33,851 nucleotides of DNA from an uncultured Blautia sp. (lineage in GTDB: Bacteria > Bacillota > Clostridia > Lachnospirales > Lachnospiraceae): assembly GCA_900541345.1 (NCBI GenBank), contig UQJE01000020.1:1-33851 (forward strand). Direction: 5' to 3'. Below are positions 1 through 7,127 of the stretch, one piece after another. The notes below the pieces were generated by a model, which was given only the letters and a program-made list of their open reading frames with translations, searched no databases and was not told where the DNA came from. Position 1 is the stretch's first letter; each line of letters starts with the position of its first letter. A program made the translations under genes and the position numbers.

Positions 1-2
1 CA

Positions 3-887
3 GATGTGGAAGACAGCATTAATTCTACGCTTCAGACAAAGAGTACACAGAATGATATTACAGACCGCCCGGCACAGGAGGGTGACGTGGTTACTATCGA
101 TTATGAAGGAAAGAAAGACGGCGTTGCATTCGATGGAGGAACAGCACAGGATCAACAGCTTGAGCTTGGTTCAGGATCATTTATTGACGGGTTTGAAGAT
201 GGCATTGTCGGACACAATATCGGAGAGACATTTGATCTGAATCTGACATTCCCAGAGGATTATAAAAGTGAAGACTTGGCTGGACAGGCAGTTGTATTTA
301 CCGTTACATTGGACAAGATTTCAGAAGTGATTGTTCCGGAGTTGACAGATGAATTGGTAGCAGAGCTTTCTGAATCCGCAAAGACAATTGAAGATTACAA
401 AAAAGAAGTAAAAGAAGATTTGGAGACTTCCAATAAGCAGGCAGCAGAGTCTGAGCAACAGCAGAACGTATGGGATGCTTTGATGGAACAGTGTACAGTT
501 GAAAAATATCCAAAAGACAAAAAGCAGGAGACAATCGATAATATTACAACACAGTACGGTTCGATTGCTTCTATGTATGGAATGGATGATGTTGATACAT
601 TCTTAGAGCAGGCATTTGGTGTTACTTCTGAGGTGATGGCAGAGAACATTATCAAACAGGAATATGCAGTGGATTTGATTGCAGAGAAAGAAAATTTAAA
701 AATTTCTGATGAAGAGTACAAAAAAGGTTTGGAAGAATACGCAACACAGTATGGTTATACAGATTCCGCAGAGCTTGAAGATGCTGTTGGAAAGAAAGAA
801 GTGAAAAGAGCGCTGTTACAGGATAAAGTGACAGACTGGCTTGTAGACAATTGTAAATTAGTAGAAAAAGATTCAAAAGATTCTTAA
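3..887 (+). CDS. FKBP/trigger-factor-like peptidyl-prolyl isomerase, 5' end outside window
   Basis: The reading frame is open at the left edge, so the N-terminus (possibly a signal or lipoprotein peptide) is missing. Visible residues start with an FKBP-type domain: the stretch GDVVTIDYEG, then ELGSGSFIDGFEDGIVG and LTFPEDY, which are typical FKBP/trigger-factor isomerase signatures. A helical region resembling the trigger factor C-terminal chaperone domain follows (VPELTDELVAEL, then acidic and glutamine-rich helices). The family catalyses cis-trans isomerisation of proline bonds and acts as a folding chaperone. The ribosome-binding N-terminal domain of true trigger factor is not visible, so this may instead be a secreted trigger-factor-like lipoprotein. 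A terminator follows directly. Family is confident; location in the cell is inference. Confidence 0.85.
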   Translation, partial: DVEDSINSTLQTKSTQNDITDRPAQEGDVVTIDYEGKKDGVAFDGGTAQDQQLELGSGSFIDGFEDGIVGHNIGETFDLNLTFPEDYKSEDLAGQAVVFTVTLDKISEVIVPELTDELVAELSESAKTIEDYKKEVKEDLETSNKQAAESEQQQNVWDALMEQCTVEKYPKDKKQETIDNITTQYGSIASMYGMDDVDTFLEQAFGVTSEVMAENIIKQEYAVDLIAEKENLKISDEEYKKGLEEYATQYGYTDSAELEDAVGKKEVKRALLQDKVTDWLVDNCKLVEKDSKDS

Positions 888-893
888 AAAATG

Positions 894-925
894 AAGGGAT
901 TGTGGAGACACAATTCCTTTTGATT
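894..925 (+). terminator. Rho-independent terminator of the isomerase gene
   Basis: An 11-bp stem pairs AAGGGATTGTG with CACAATTCCTT (one G-T pair) around a GAGA loop and runs into a T-rich tract. It lies a few bases after the stop codon at 887. Confidence 0.75.
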
Positions 926-1110
926 TTCGCCATTTTCTTGAGTAACTGATGGATATCAGTTAAAATAAAGTTTAGAAAGTGACAACATAAATCCACTTGG
1001 CGAGGTAGACGTCTGGGATAACTTGATGCGTATCAAAAATCATCAGGTGGCAACAAAACTTTTTATGACAAAATGAGAAAATCTTGTAGATAGTGAAAGG
1101 GAGCTTAAAA
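926..1110 (+). other. Intergenic stretch with a possible coding relic (969-1076)
   Basis: No full gene is visible. One frame is open for 35 codons from 969 to the TGA at 1074-1076 and reads protein-like text ending in DNLMRIKNHQVATKLFMTK, but it has no convincing start or ribosome binding site. It could be the tail of a lost gene. I do not recognise it. The end of this stretch carries the ribosome binding site of the following VOC gene. Confidence 0.25.
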
Positions 1111-1491
1111 ATGAATTTGAAAAAAATACATCATGTTGCAATTATTGTTTCGGATTATAAAGAATCAAGAGAATTTTATGTAGAAAAGTTAGGATTTCGA
1201 GTTATAAGGGAAAATTATCGACCGGAGCGGGAAGATTATAAATTGGATCTAGAGTTAGATGGATGTGAACTTGAGATTTTTTCAGGGAAAGGGAATCCGC
1301 CTCGTGTCAATTATCCGGAGGCATGTGGTCTTAGGCATCTTGCATTTTATGTGGAAGATATGGAAAAAGTCATTGAAGAACTTCACGAGAAAGGAATTGA
1401 AACAGAACCAATTCGAGAAGATCCTTTTACAGAAAAAAGAATGACATTTTTCCATGATCCAGACGGTTTGCCACTTGAATTACATGAATAA
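1111..1491 (+). CDS. VOC/glyoxalase I-like metalloprotein (GloA2/YaeR type)
   Basis: A 126-residue single-domain protein with the vicinal oxygen chelate fold. It opens with KKIHHVAIIVSDYKESREFYVEKLGF, the classic beta-alpha-beta start with a metal-binding His, and continues with LELDGCELEIFS, GLRHLAFYVED and a C-terminal FFHDPDGLPLELHE containing the last metal-ligand Glu. It resembles the SMU1112c/YaeR family, whose members are glyoxalase I-like and bind a divalent metal; the real substrate is unknown. ATG 1111 is chosen over the in-frame GTG at 1093 because AAAGGGAG lies about 7 nt upstream of it. It sits just upstream of the sporulation gene spoIIID, in the same orientation, with no sign of a functional link. 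Confidence 0.85.
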   Translation: MNLKKIHHVAIIVSDYKESREFYVEKLGFRVIRENYRPEREDYKLDLELDGCELEIFSGKGNPPRVNYPEACGLRHLAFYVEDMEKVIEELHEKGIETEPIREDPFTEKRMTFFHDPDGLPLELHE

Positions 1492-1582
1492 TTAAAATGA
1501 CTTTTAGTGAATCAAGAGTGTTCGGTTAAAAAATTTACTTGAACAAAGAGAGGTGCAGAAGCCGGAAGGCTGAAATATCAAG

Positions 1583-1611
1583 ACATACCAAAAGAATCCT
1601 TTGCATACACT
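1583..1611 (+). promoter_or_regulatory. Candidate sigma-E promoter of spoIIID
   Basis: CATACACT at 1604-1611 matches the sigma-E -10 consensus. ACATACC at 1583-1589 matches six of seven positions of the usual -35 pattern, with a 14-bp spacer. The spoIIID start lies 29 nt downstream. In Bacillus spoIIID is transcribed by sigma-E in the mother cell, so motif and context agree. Not proven by sequence alone. Confidence 0.55.
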
Positions 1612-1639
1612 GTAACAACAGTAATTGCAGGGGAAGTAT

Positions 1640-1771
1640 ATGAAAGATTATATCGAGGAGCGAGCAGTAGAAATCGCATATTATATTATTGAGAACCAGG
1701 CGACAGTGCGGCAGACCGCAAAAAAAATTGGAGTAAGTAAGAGCACCATACATATAGATGTAACAAAATAG
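1640..1771 (+). pseudogene. spoIIID: spoIIID 5' half, interrupted by the 13.2-kb element
   Basis: A strong ribosome binding site (AGGGGAAG) precedes ATG 1640. The product begins MKDYIEERAVEIAYYIIENQ and continues TVRQTAKKIGVSKSTIH, the N-terminus and helix-turn-helix of SpoIIID, the sigma-E/sigma-K mother-cell transcription regulator of sporulation. True SpoIIID sequence stops at His38 plus the first base of codon 39 (1754). From 1755 the frame reads element sequence and stops at 1769-1771, giving a 43-residue product. The missing C-terminal half, including the basic DNA-contacting tail, is at 14941-15080. The short product keeps most of the helix-turn-helix but lacks the segment needed for normal binding. 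Best read as a gene interrupted by a mobile element and possibly restored by excision, not simply decayed: no other damage is visible in either half. Confidence 0.92.
1745..1764 (+). repeat. attL: left junction of the spoIIID-interrupting element
   Basis: This 20-nt stretch matches the right junction (14931-14950) at 16 of 20 positions. The longest identical block is ACATA (1750-1754). Host spoIIID coding sequence lies to the left and element sequence to the right. Switching from this copy to the right copy at ACATA restores the SpoIIID frame exactly. Confidence 0.85.
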
Positions 1772-1829
1772 GCGGTTGTGTGAAGATTTTGTATGTGGTG
1801 AGGTGAAGATAGGAAAATAGGGGAGAGAA

Positions 1830-1859
1830 AGGTCGCAGAAATGCGGTCTTTTTCTTTTT
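1830..1859 (+). terminator. Terminator just inside the left end of the element
   Basis: AGGTCGCA pairs with TGCGGTCT (two G-T pairs) around a GAAA loop and is followed by a T-rich run. It would stop transcription entering from the spoIIID promoter and so insulate the cargo from sigma-E read-through. Confidence 0.7.
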
Positions 1860-1869
1860 GGTGATTTTA

Positions 1870-1898
1870 TTGTGCTATGGGTGGAAATCGGTTAAAAT
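1870..1898 (+). promoter_or_regulatory. Candidate sigma-A promoter of the three-gene module
   Basis: TTGTGC (1870-1875) and TAAAAT (1893-1898) are separated by 17 bp, 28 nt before the first start codon. It lies directly after the terminator. Confidence 0.5.
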
Positions 1899-1925
1899 AG
1901 ACTATAGAAAGCAGGTGGAAGAATC

Positions 1926-2639
1926 ATGGCTAAAACTTTTTTATGGATAGAAGATCGGAAAGGAAAAGCAAGTTACATATTTTGGGGAAATTTCATGAAA
2001 CAACTCTATCCGGATGTAATAGTTGAAAGTAAAAAGAATAATAGTGAGTTAGTGAAATCGGTAAAGACGTTACAAGATGAAGAGAATAAATATATCATTG
2101 TTTTTGATAATTCTTTTGACAATCTACAGGTTGTAATGGAACAGAAGCGTTTGAAGAAATACGCGAATGAACAGAAGAATGTTTGTCTGTTAGATATCAT
2201 TTGCTTCGAGTATATTCTCTTAGAATTTACAGAATTAATTGAATGGATTTATGCTTCGGAAGATGATTTTTTGAAAAAAAGAGCCGGGATGATTGAGGCA
2301 AGACATAAGCTGGTAGAAACCTTGCAGGATGATGATTTTGACTATAAAGGGATTCGTGAAATTGTAGACTATGATAAACGTATTGAAGAACATAACATTG
2401 AGCAATTATCAGCGAAGTTACTATTCGATTTGACAAGAAATACCGGGTTTGAAGTATCAAAAGGAACGCTTGGAGAATGTTGGATAAAGTCATGTTGTGA
2501 ATGGGGAAATCGGCAGGAAGACGATATTTGCGGATTGGATCATAACAGACTGGCTGTGTTTGATAAAATGAAACGGATCTATGATGGAAGTTCATTGAAG
2601 TTACAGTTTCCGAAAGTTGGATTGGAGGTAGTGGCATGA
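1926..2639 (+). CDS. Uncharacterised protein, possibly TOPRIM-like; gene 1 of three-gene module
   Basis: A 237-residue soluble protein that I do not firmly recognise. The N-terminal 110 residues read FLWIEDRKGKASYIFWGNFM, then KYIIVFDNSFDN around residues 55-66 and a hydrophobic NVCLLDIICFEYILLEF. An early acidic residue near glycine and lysine, followed by a strand ending in spaced aspartates, recalls TOPRIM-type metal-binding domains of OLD-like nucleases, but the match is weak and the call is inference. The rest is helical and charged. The start has AGGTGG 7 nt upstream and a promoter before that. Its stop overlaps the next start (ATGA), and the third gene also overlaps, so the three products are probably made in fixed proportion and work together. 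Confidence 0.6.
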   Translation: MAKTFLWIEDRKGKASYIFWGNFMKQLYPDVIVESKKNNSELVKSVKTLQDEENKYIIVFDNSFDNLQVVMEQKRLKKYANEQKNVCLLDIICFEYILLEFTELIEWIYASEDDFLKKRAGMIEARHKLVETLQDDDFDYKGIREIVDYDKRIEEHNIEQLSAKLLFDLTRNTGFEVSKGTLGECWIKSCCEWGNRQEDDICGLDHNRLAVFDKMKRIYDGSSLKLQFPKVGLEVVA

Positions 2640-3079
2640 TAACGATTTTTAAAAACAAGAAGGATATACCCCTGAATAAAGAATATATAGAACTGAATGA
2701 TATATTTTTTAATCAAAATACGGCAACGAGACTGGATGATAAGGCGGCAAAGTATATTCAACTGATAGATGCTTCGGAACTTATCAGCAAATATAAAATT
2801 CGATCACGTTTTGAAGATATTACGTTGAATACCGACCAGCTTTCGACAGGATGTAAAACTGTATTGAATGTATTGTATTTTCCGGACAAGGTGTTTTGTT
2901 TAAAAGAATGTGGAAATAATGCTTTGGAAATATTATATGGTTTCGAAGAGGGATATGTATATAGTGAATATGCAATGATTCCTTTTAATATGGAACGTGT
3001 GAAGGTTTGGACTGGTAGAGAATGTAAAGTGATCGAGGATTACGAAGAACTAAAGGAGTGGTGGGAAAATGAAGAGTAA
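2636..3079 (+). CDS. DUF4869-like protein; gene 2 of three-gene module
   Basis: A 147-residue protein. Its middle part, LIDASELISKYKIRSRFEDITLNTDQLSTGCKTVLNVLYFPDKVFCLKECGNNALEILY, has the layout of the DUF4869 family: an Asp-Ser/Glu-rich segment, then LSxGxKT, then a CGNNA motif. The family function is unknown to me. The start overlaps the preceding stop by 4 nt and the end overlaps the next gene by 11 nt, indicating translational coupling. A diverged fragment of a second copy lies at 6284-6345 in the same element, so this gene has been duplicated or acquired twice. It ends in an acidic, tryptophan-containing tail (KEWWENEE). Confidence 0.65.
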   Translation: MITIFKNKKDIPLNKEYIELNDIFFNQNTATRLDDKAAKYIQLIDASELISKYKIRSRFEDITLNTDQLSTGCKTVLNVLYFPDKVFCLKECGNNALEILYGFEEGYVYSEYAMIPFNMERVKVWTGRECKVIEDYEELKEWWENEE

Positions 3080-3497
3080 ACCGGTTGTAATGGAACATTT
3101 TTCAACAGTGCATACCTCGTTTGTGGTGGACTTTACATTTACCAATAATATAACAATCTTAATGGGAGATTCAGGAACAGGAAAGACAGCAACATTTTCA
3201 TTTATCAGAGAATGTATGGCAGTTAATCCTCAAATTTTGTGTTTGGATAATTATGATTATCAGAAAGATATAAAAGAAATAATCCGCCAGACAGAGGGAA
3301 AACTGGTTGTCATTGATAATGCAGATATTTTATTAGATGACGATACAAGGAAACATATTTCGTTAGATGATAAAAATCAGTATCTGATTATCGGAAGAAA
3401 TCCTAAGAATCTGTTCGCAACGAAAGAAAATCTATTTGAATTGGCAAGTGAAAAGGTCGGAGAGCAGACGGTGTTTACGATAGAGCCGTATATATAA
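3069..3497 (+). CDS. Small P-loop ATPase; gene 3 of three-gene module
   Basis: A 142-residue protein with a clear Walker A motif, GDSGTGKT (residues 33-40), and Walker B, LVVIDNAD (79-86). Between them is a short helical region, and after them a strand reading YLIIGRNP that could be a sensor segment. It is much shorter than AAA+ or ABC ATPases and has no visible ABC signature or effector domain, so any effector activity probably lies in its two overlapped partners. The ATG at 3069 lies inside the end of the previous gene (11-nt overlap). Likely role: nucleotide-dependent sensor or switch of the module (inference). Confidence 0.7.
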   Translation: MKSKPVVMEHFSTVHTSFVVDFTFTNNITILMGDSGTGKTATFSFIRECMAVNPQILCLDNYDYQKDIKEIIRQTEGKLVVIDNADILLDDDTRKHISLDDKNQYLIIGRNPKNLFATKENLFELASEKVGEQTVFTIEPYI

Positions 3498-3539
3498 CTC
3501 GAACAGCAGATAGGAAGGAATGACTGGAGGATAAAGCAA

Positions 3540-5219
3540 ATGAAATCATGGAAAGATTTGTTTCGCACACATATATTGGAACGTGGACTAAATTATTATG
3601 AAGAAGGTTATGTTACTTCTTTGGAACAGAATTTGACAGGATATACAGCAGTAGTAGTAGGAACAGAAAATTATGATGTAGAGATAGAGATTCTGGATAA
3701 TCGAGTTTATGATATGACATGTACATGCCCATATGCAGCAGAGGGAAATTATTGCAAACATATGGCGGCGGTTTTGTATGAGATAGAAGAAGGAGAACCA
3801 GATACAAAAATACCGGGAAATTATCTTCAAAAGGTTCAGGAACAAAATAAAGAATTGCAAGAGATTATTGCCGGAATTCCAATAGATGAATTACAGGAAA
3901 TCGTATTTTCTCAGGCAACTTCGGATGAGTTTCTATATAATAGGATTATGACAAAGTATGCGCCGATAACACCGTGTCATATGATCAGATTGAAACAACA
4001 GGTAAATGATATCGGCTATCATTATTCTGACAGAGGCGGGTTTGTAGATTATTATCATGCAACAGATTATACAGATGCATTGAATACGCTTTTAGATGAA
4101 AATGTTCCGCTGTTATTGGAGAAAAATTATAGAATGGAAGCATTTGAATTAGTAAATTGTATCTTTTATGAGATTGGGAATCGAGATATAGATGATTCAG
4201 ATGGAGGCACATCATTTGTAGCGGATAATTGTTACGAGTATTGGCAAACAATACTGCAAGAATGTAATGATAAAGAAAAAGAAAATATGTTTCAATGGTT
4301 TCAAGATCATCAGGAAAATTATGTAATTGATTATTTGGAAGATTATATTAGTGATTTTTTGCTGAATGAATTTCATGATGAAGAACTACTTCAGAAGAAA
4401 CTTCATATGTTGGATGAAAAAATCGTTAAGTTTCAAAAAGAAAACTATAGTGGCGATTCGTATTCCGCATATTACGGTATGGTCAATAACATAATTACAA
4501 GGATATGTTTGATGGAAGAATTGAGTTATTCTAAGCAGGAAATAAAAGAATATCGGCAGAAATATAGGAATTTTTCTGAAATTCGGAAGATGGAAATACA
4601 GGAATATTTATCTGATAAAAAGTATGAAGAAGCCATTGCAGTATTGAAGGAAAGTAAAAAATTGGATGCGGACAAAGCCGGATTGGTAGCAGAATATAGT
4701 CAGCAATTAATTCAAATTTACGAAAAAAGAAATATGCAGAACGAATACGTGCAGGAACTGCAATATCAGGTGTTTGAATGTATGCAGCGTGATTTGGAAT
4801 ACATTGTCAAATTGAAAAAGCTGTGTAGTGAAACGGAATGGGAGGAGCAAAGAGAAAAATTTTTACAGGGGAAAACTTCTTATTGGATACGATATGAATT
4901 TTTAGTGGAAGAAGAATTATTTGAAAGATTGCTTCAGGAAATTCAAAAGAACCAGTCTGTTCATGTATTAGATCAATATGAAAAAGTATTGAAAAAGCAT
5001 TTACCGAATGAAATCAGGGATATGTATGTGCAATATGTGAAAAAGGAATCAACTCGAACATCAGATAGAAAGTCATATAAGTATTTAATATCCTACCTAA
5101 AAAAGATTACAAAATATCCCGATGGCAAAAAGATAGCACGTGATATTGCAGAGTGTTGGAAGCAAGATTACAAAAGAAGACCGGCTATGATGGATGAGCT
5201 TCGAAAAGCCGGATTTTGA
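3540..5219 (+). CDS. SWIM zinc-finger protein
   Basis: A 559-residue protein. Near the N-terminus, around residues 60-80, it has CTCPYAAEGNYCKHMAAVLYE, a SWIM zinc finger (CxC...CxH) of the kind that binds DNA or proteins. The domain is preceded by the usual GLNYYEEGYV strand region. The remainder is long, helical and strongly charged, rich in Glu, Lys, Tyr and Gln, and probably forms helical repeats. No helicase domain follows, unlike SWIM proteins fused to SNF2 enzymes. GGAGG sits 9 nt upstream of the ATG. It lies 42 nt after the three-gene module in the same direction and may be transcribed with it. Function unknown. Confidence 0.75.
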   Translation: MKSWKDLFRTHILERGLNYYEEGYVTSLEQNLTGYTAVVVGTENYDVEIEILDNRVYDMTCTCPYAAEGNYCKHMAAVLYEIEEGEPDTKIPGNYLQKVQEQNKELQEIIAGIPIDELQEIVFSQATSDEFLYNRIMTKYAPITPCHMIRLKQQVNDIGYHYSDRGGFVDYYHATDYTDALNTLLDENVPLLLEKNYRMEAFELVNCIFYEIGNRDIDDSDGGTSFVADNCYEYWQTILQECNDKEKENMFQWFQDHQENYVIDYLEDYISDFLLNEFHDEELLQKKLHMLDEKIVKFQKENYSGDSYSAYYGMVNNIITRICLMEELSYSKQEIKEYRQKYRNFSEIRKMEIQEYLSDKKYEEAIAVLKESKKLDADKAGLVAEYSQQLIQIYEKRNMQNEYVQELQYQVFECMQRDLEYIVKLKKLCSETEWEEQREKFLQGKTSYWIRYEFLVEEELFERLLQEIQKNQSVHVLDQYEKVLKKHLPNEIRDMYVQYVKKESTRTSDRKSYKYLISYLKKITKYPDGKKIARDIAECWKQDYKRRPAMMDELRKAGF

Positions 5220-5325
5220 TGTGTGATAAATAAAGTGAAGGAAAATTGTTAAGGAAGATGGGTAGTATGAGGAATTGCAGAAGTGAGTGTATTTTCAGTA
5301 GTTGTAAAATAATAGGAGGTTTTGT

Positions 5326-5544
5326 ATGAGCGAAAAGAAAAAGAAAATAGGTTTTACTGTTGCATGTATAAATGAATTTGCACAACATTATAATCTCAGC
5401 ATACAAGAAGCATTCCGTTACCTTTTTCAATTTAAAGGGATTGCGTTTATAAAAGAAAACTATGAAGTTGAACATACTTTAGATTTTGGAACAATAGTAG
5501 AAGACTTAGGAATATTGTGCCGAAAAAACGGAGGCGCGTTATGA
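5326..5544 (+). CDS. DUF3791-family small protein (putative antitoxin)
   Basis: A 72-residue protein with TVACINEFAQHYNLSIQEAFRYLFQFKGIAFIKENYEVEHTLDFGTIVEDL, matching the DUF3791 layout: a helical segment, then a phenylalanine-rich turn, then a short helix ending in ED. DUF3791 genes are commonly found immediately before DUF3990 genes, as here. AGGAGG lies upstream of the ATG. The stop overlaps the next start as ATGA, so the pair is translationally coupled, as in toxin-antitoxin operons. Antitoxin role is inference from partner and order. Confidence 0.75.
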   Translation: MSEKKKKIGFTVACINEFAQHYNLSIQEAFRYLFQFKGIAFIKENYEVEHTLDFGTIVEDLGILCRKNGGAL

Positions 5545-6044
5545 GATTATATCACGGAAGTAATATTGTAATTGATAGTATAAATTTGGCAATGTGCAGA
5601 CCATATAAGGATTTTGGAAAAGGGTTCTATTTGACAGACATAAAAGAACAGGCAGAAAATATGGCCGTAAGGGTGTCAAAGATTTATGGTGGTTCTCCCG
5701 TTGTCAATACTTTTGAAATACAAGATGATTTCAGAAAAATAGAGGATATCAAGGTTAAGGATTTCGGTTTGGAAACAACGGAAGAATGGGCAAAATTTGT
5801 CATGAATAATAGAAATCGAACATTTACAAATGTGAAAGGTATTTTGTGTAATAAGGATAACAAATATGACATTGTTATAGGACCTGTTGCGGATGATAAT
5901 ATGGCATTATTATTTCGTCAGTATGAAAATGAAATTATTGATTTTGAAACCTTGTTGAAAGGAATGATATATAAGAAGACATCGTCGCAGTATTCTTTTC
6001 ATACAGAAAAAAGTATAAAACTTTTGCGAAAGGTAGGGAATTAA
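5541..6044 (+). CDS. DUF3990 protein, putative ADP-ribosyltransferase-fold toxin
   Basis: A 167-residue protein starting MRLYHGSNIVID and continuing RPYKDFGKGFYLTDIKEQAENMA. YHGS followed by DFGKGFYLT is the hallmark of the DUF3990 family and resembles the His and Tyr NAD-contact motifs of ADP-ribosyltransferase folds. Later KYDIVIGPVADDNM and an acidic segment are also typical. The target is unknown. GGAGG is 6 nt upstream of ATG 5541, which is preferred over an upstream in-frame start at 5517 because it gives the conserved N-terminus. It is coupled to the DUF3791 gene and followed one base later by another small gene. Toxin activity is inference. Confidence 0.75.
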   Translation: MRLYHGSNIVIDSINLAMCRPYKDFGKGFYLTDIKEQAENMAVRVSKIYGGSPVVNTFEIQDDFRKIEDIKVKDFGLETTEEWAKFVMNNRNRTFTNVKGILCNKDNKYDIVIGPVADDNMALLFRQYENEIIDFETLLKGMIYKKTSSQYSFHTEKSIKLLRKVGN

Positions 6045-6045
6045 T

Positions 6046-6276
6046 ATGGGTAAGCAGGAACAATTAATAGAATATATCATTCAGGATATTGTTGATATGT
6101 TCTCTTCAGATCAGGATATAGAATATGATGAGGCTATGAATAAGTTTTATAATTCAAAAGTCTTTGAAAAACTTCAGGATAAAGAAACCGGTTTATATAT
6201 GGAAAGTTCAAGATACGTATATGATCTTTTTAAAGATGAGATAAATTTCGGGCGTATTGTTCAAGCGGAAATATAA
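6046..6276 (+). CDS. Small acidic protein, third member of the DUF3791/DUF3990 operon
   Basis: A 76-residue protein (EQLIEYIIQDIVDMFSSDQDI...KFYNSKVFEKLQDKETGLYME...VYDLFKDEINFGRI) beginning one base after the DUF3990 stop. Its size, acidity and helix-turn-helix-turn layout resemble DUF3791 proteins, so it may be a diverged second copy, but I cannot confirm this. It is likely co-translated and could be a second antitoxin or accessory protein. The ribosome binding site GGTAGGG lies inside the previous gene's end. Confidence 0.6.
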   Translation: MGKQEQLIEYIIQDIVDMFSSDQDIEYDEAMNKFYNSKVFEKLQDKETGLYMESSRYVYDLFKDEINFGRIVQAEI

Positions 6277-6283
6277 GGTTTAT

Positions 6284-6345
6284 GACATATTTTTAATCAG
6301 AATACGGAAACGAGACTGGATGATAAGGCGACAAAGTATATCCGA
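6284..6345 (+). pseudogene. Fragment of a second DUF4869-like gene
   Basis: About 60 nt here closely match 2699-2761 in the DUF4869-like gene: both contain ACGAGACTGGATGATAAGGC and the same flanks, with a few substitutions and one base missing in the T run. Similarity stops abruptly on both sides. It is a relic of a second copy, left by recombination. Confidence 0.8.
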
Positions 6346-6380
6346 ATGGTACTTGTGTGTTGAGAATTGCAGGTGGCGGT

Positions 6381-7125
6381 ATGAATATAGAAGCTTATGA
6401 TGCGGAAGCTTTGAGGAGCATTGTTCGATTACTTGAATATGAAAATAGGATTTTAAAAGACAAATTGAAAAAAGAAAATATTCCATATGATGAGATCAAT
6501 CCTTTTGAAGAGACGATAGAAAATGCAGAAGAGTATGATCTCGACCAAGGAGCGCGTATTGTACATCCTACGTTTATTACAGAGAAGATGGCGATACGCT
6601 TCTTTTCTATGTTTTGGGGAAGAGAGGATGTTTATGCCAGGCGCGGTAAGAATGGCGGCTATTTTCCACAATGTGATAATAGATGGGATGTTAAACTTTG
6701 TCCGAAACAGCGTGGAGAAAAGATATTCTGCGATGAGTGTGAAAATAAAAAATGGACAAAACTGGACGTGAAGAAAATCGTTGGACATCTGCTGGGATAT
6801 AAAGAAGATGGTTCGGACGTAATCGGTATATATCCGTTGTTGTCGGATGGGACATGCAGATTTATCGTGTTTGATTTTGATAATCATGAAAAAGGTGCAG
6901 AAGCAACAGATTTTGCCAACGTGGATAGTGAATGGCAATCTGATTGCACTGCCATTGCAGGGACAGGCGCTTAAAAATGGAAACAGTGCATTTGTAGATG
7001 GAAATTGGAACGCTTATCCTGATCAATGGGATATTTTGTTTAATAGGACAGAAAAACTCAGTATAGAGGATATTGAAAAATATATGGCAAAGTGGCAGGC
7101 AGAATTAGCGGAAAGCAAAGGAAAG
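6381..7125 (+). pseudogene. TOTE-type primase/helicase remnant with internal deletion
   Basis: The first part (6381 to about 6937) reads a coiled start, then IVHPTFITEKMAIRFFSMFWGREDVYARRGKNGGYFPQC, LCPKQRGEKIFCDECENKKW and CRFIVFDFDNHEKGAE: the start of the archaeo-eukaryotic primase domain of TOTE conflict-system proteins, with its zinc-binding cysteines and DxD motif. After DFANVDSEW the frame shifts, and a later part of the same domain appears in another frame (GNLIALPLQGQALKNGNSAF, then NWNAYPDQWDILF). An internal deletion with short shared bases (GGCAA) at the joint is the simplest reading. The helicase and nuclease parts are absent; the sequence ends at about 7125 against an HsdS fragment. 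Not functional. Confidence 0.8.
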
Positions 7126-7127
7126 CT

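Noticed and set aside
1535..1753. Minus-strand ORF covering the spoIIID 5' half
   Set aside because: It is the antisense of spoIIID coding sequence; the plus frame matches SpoIIID with a proper start and promoter.
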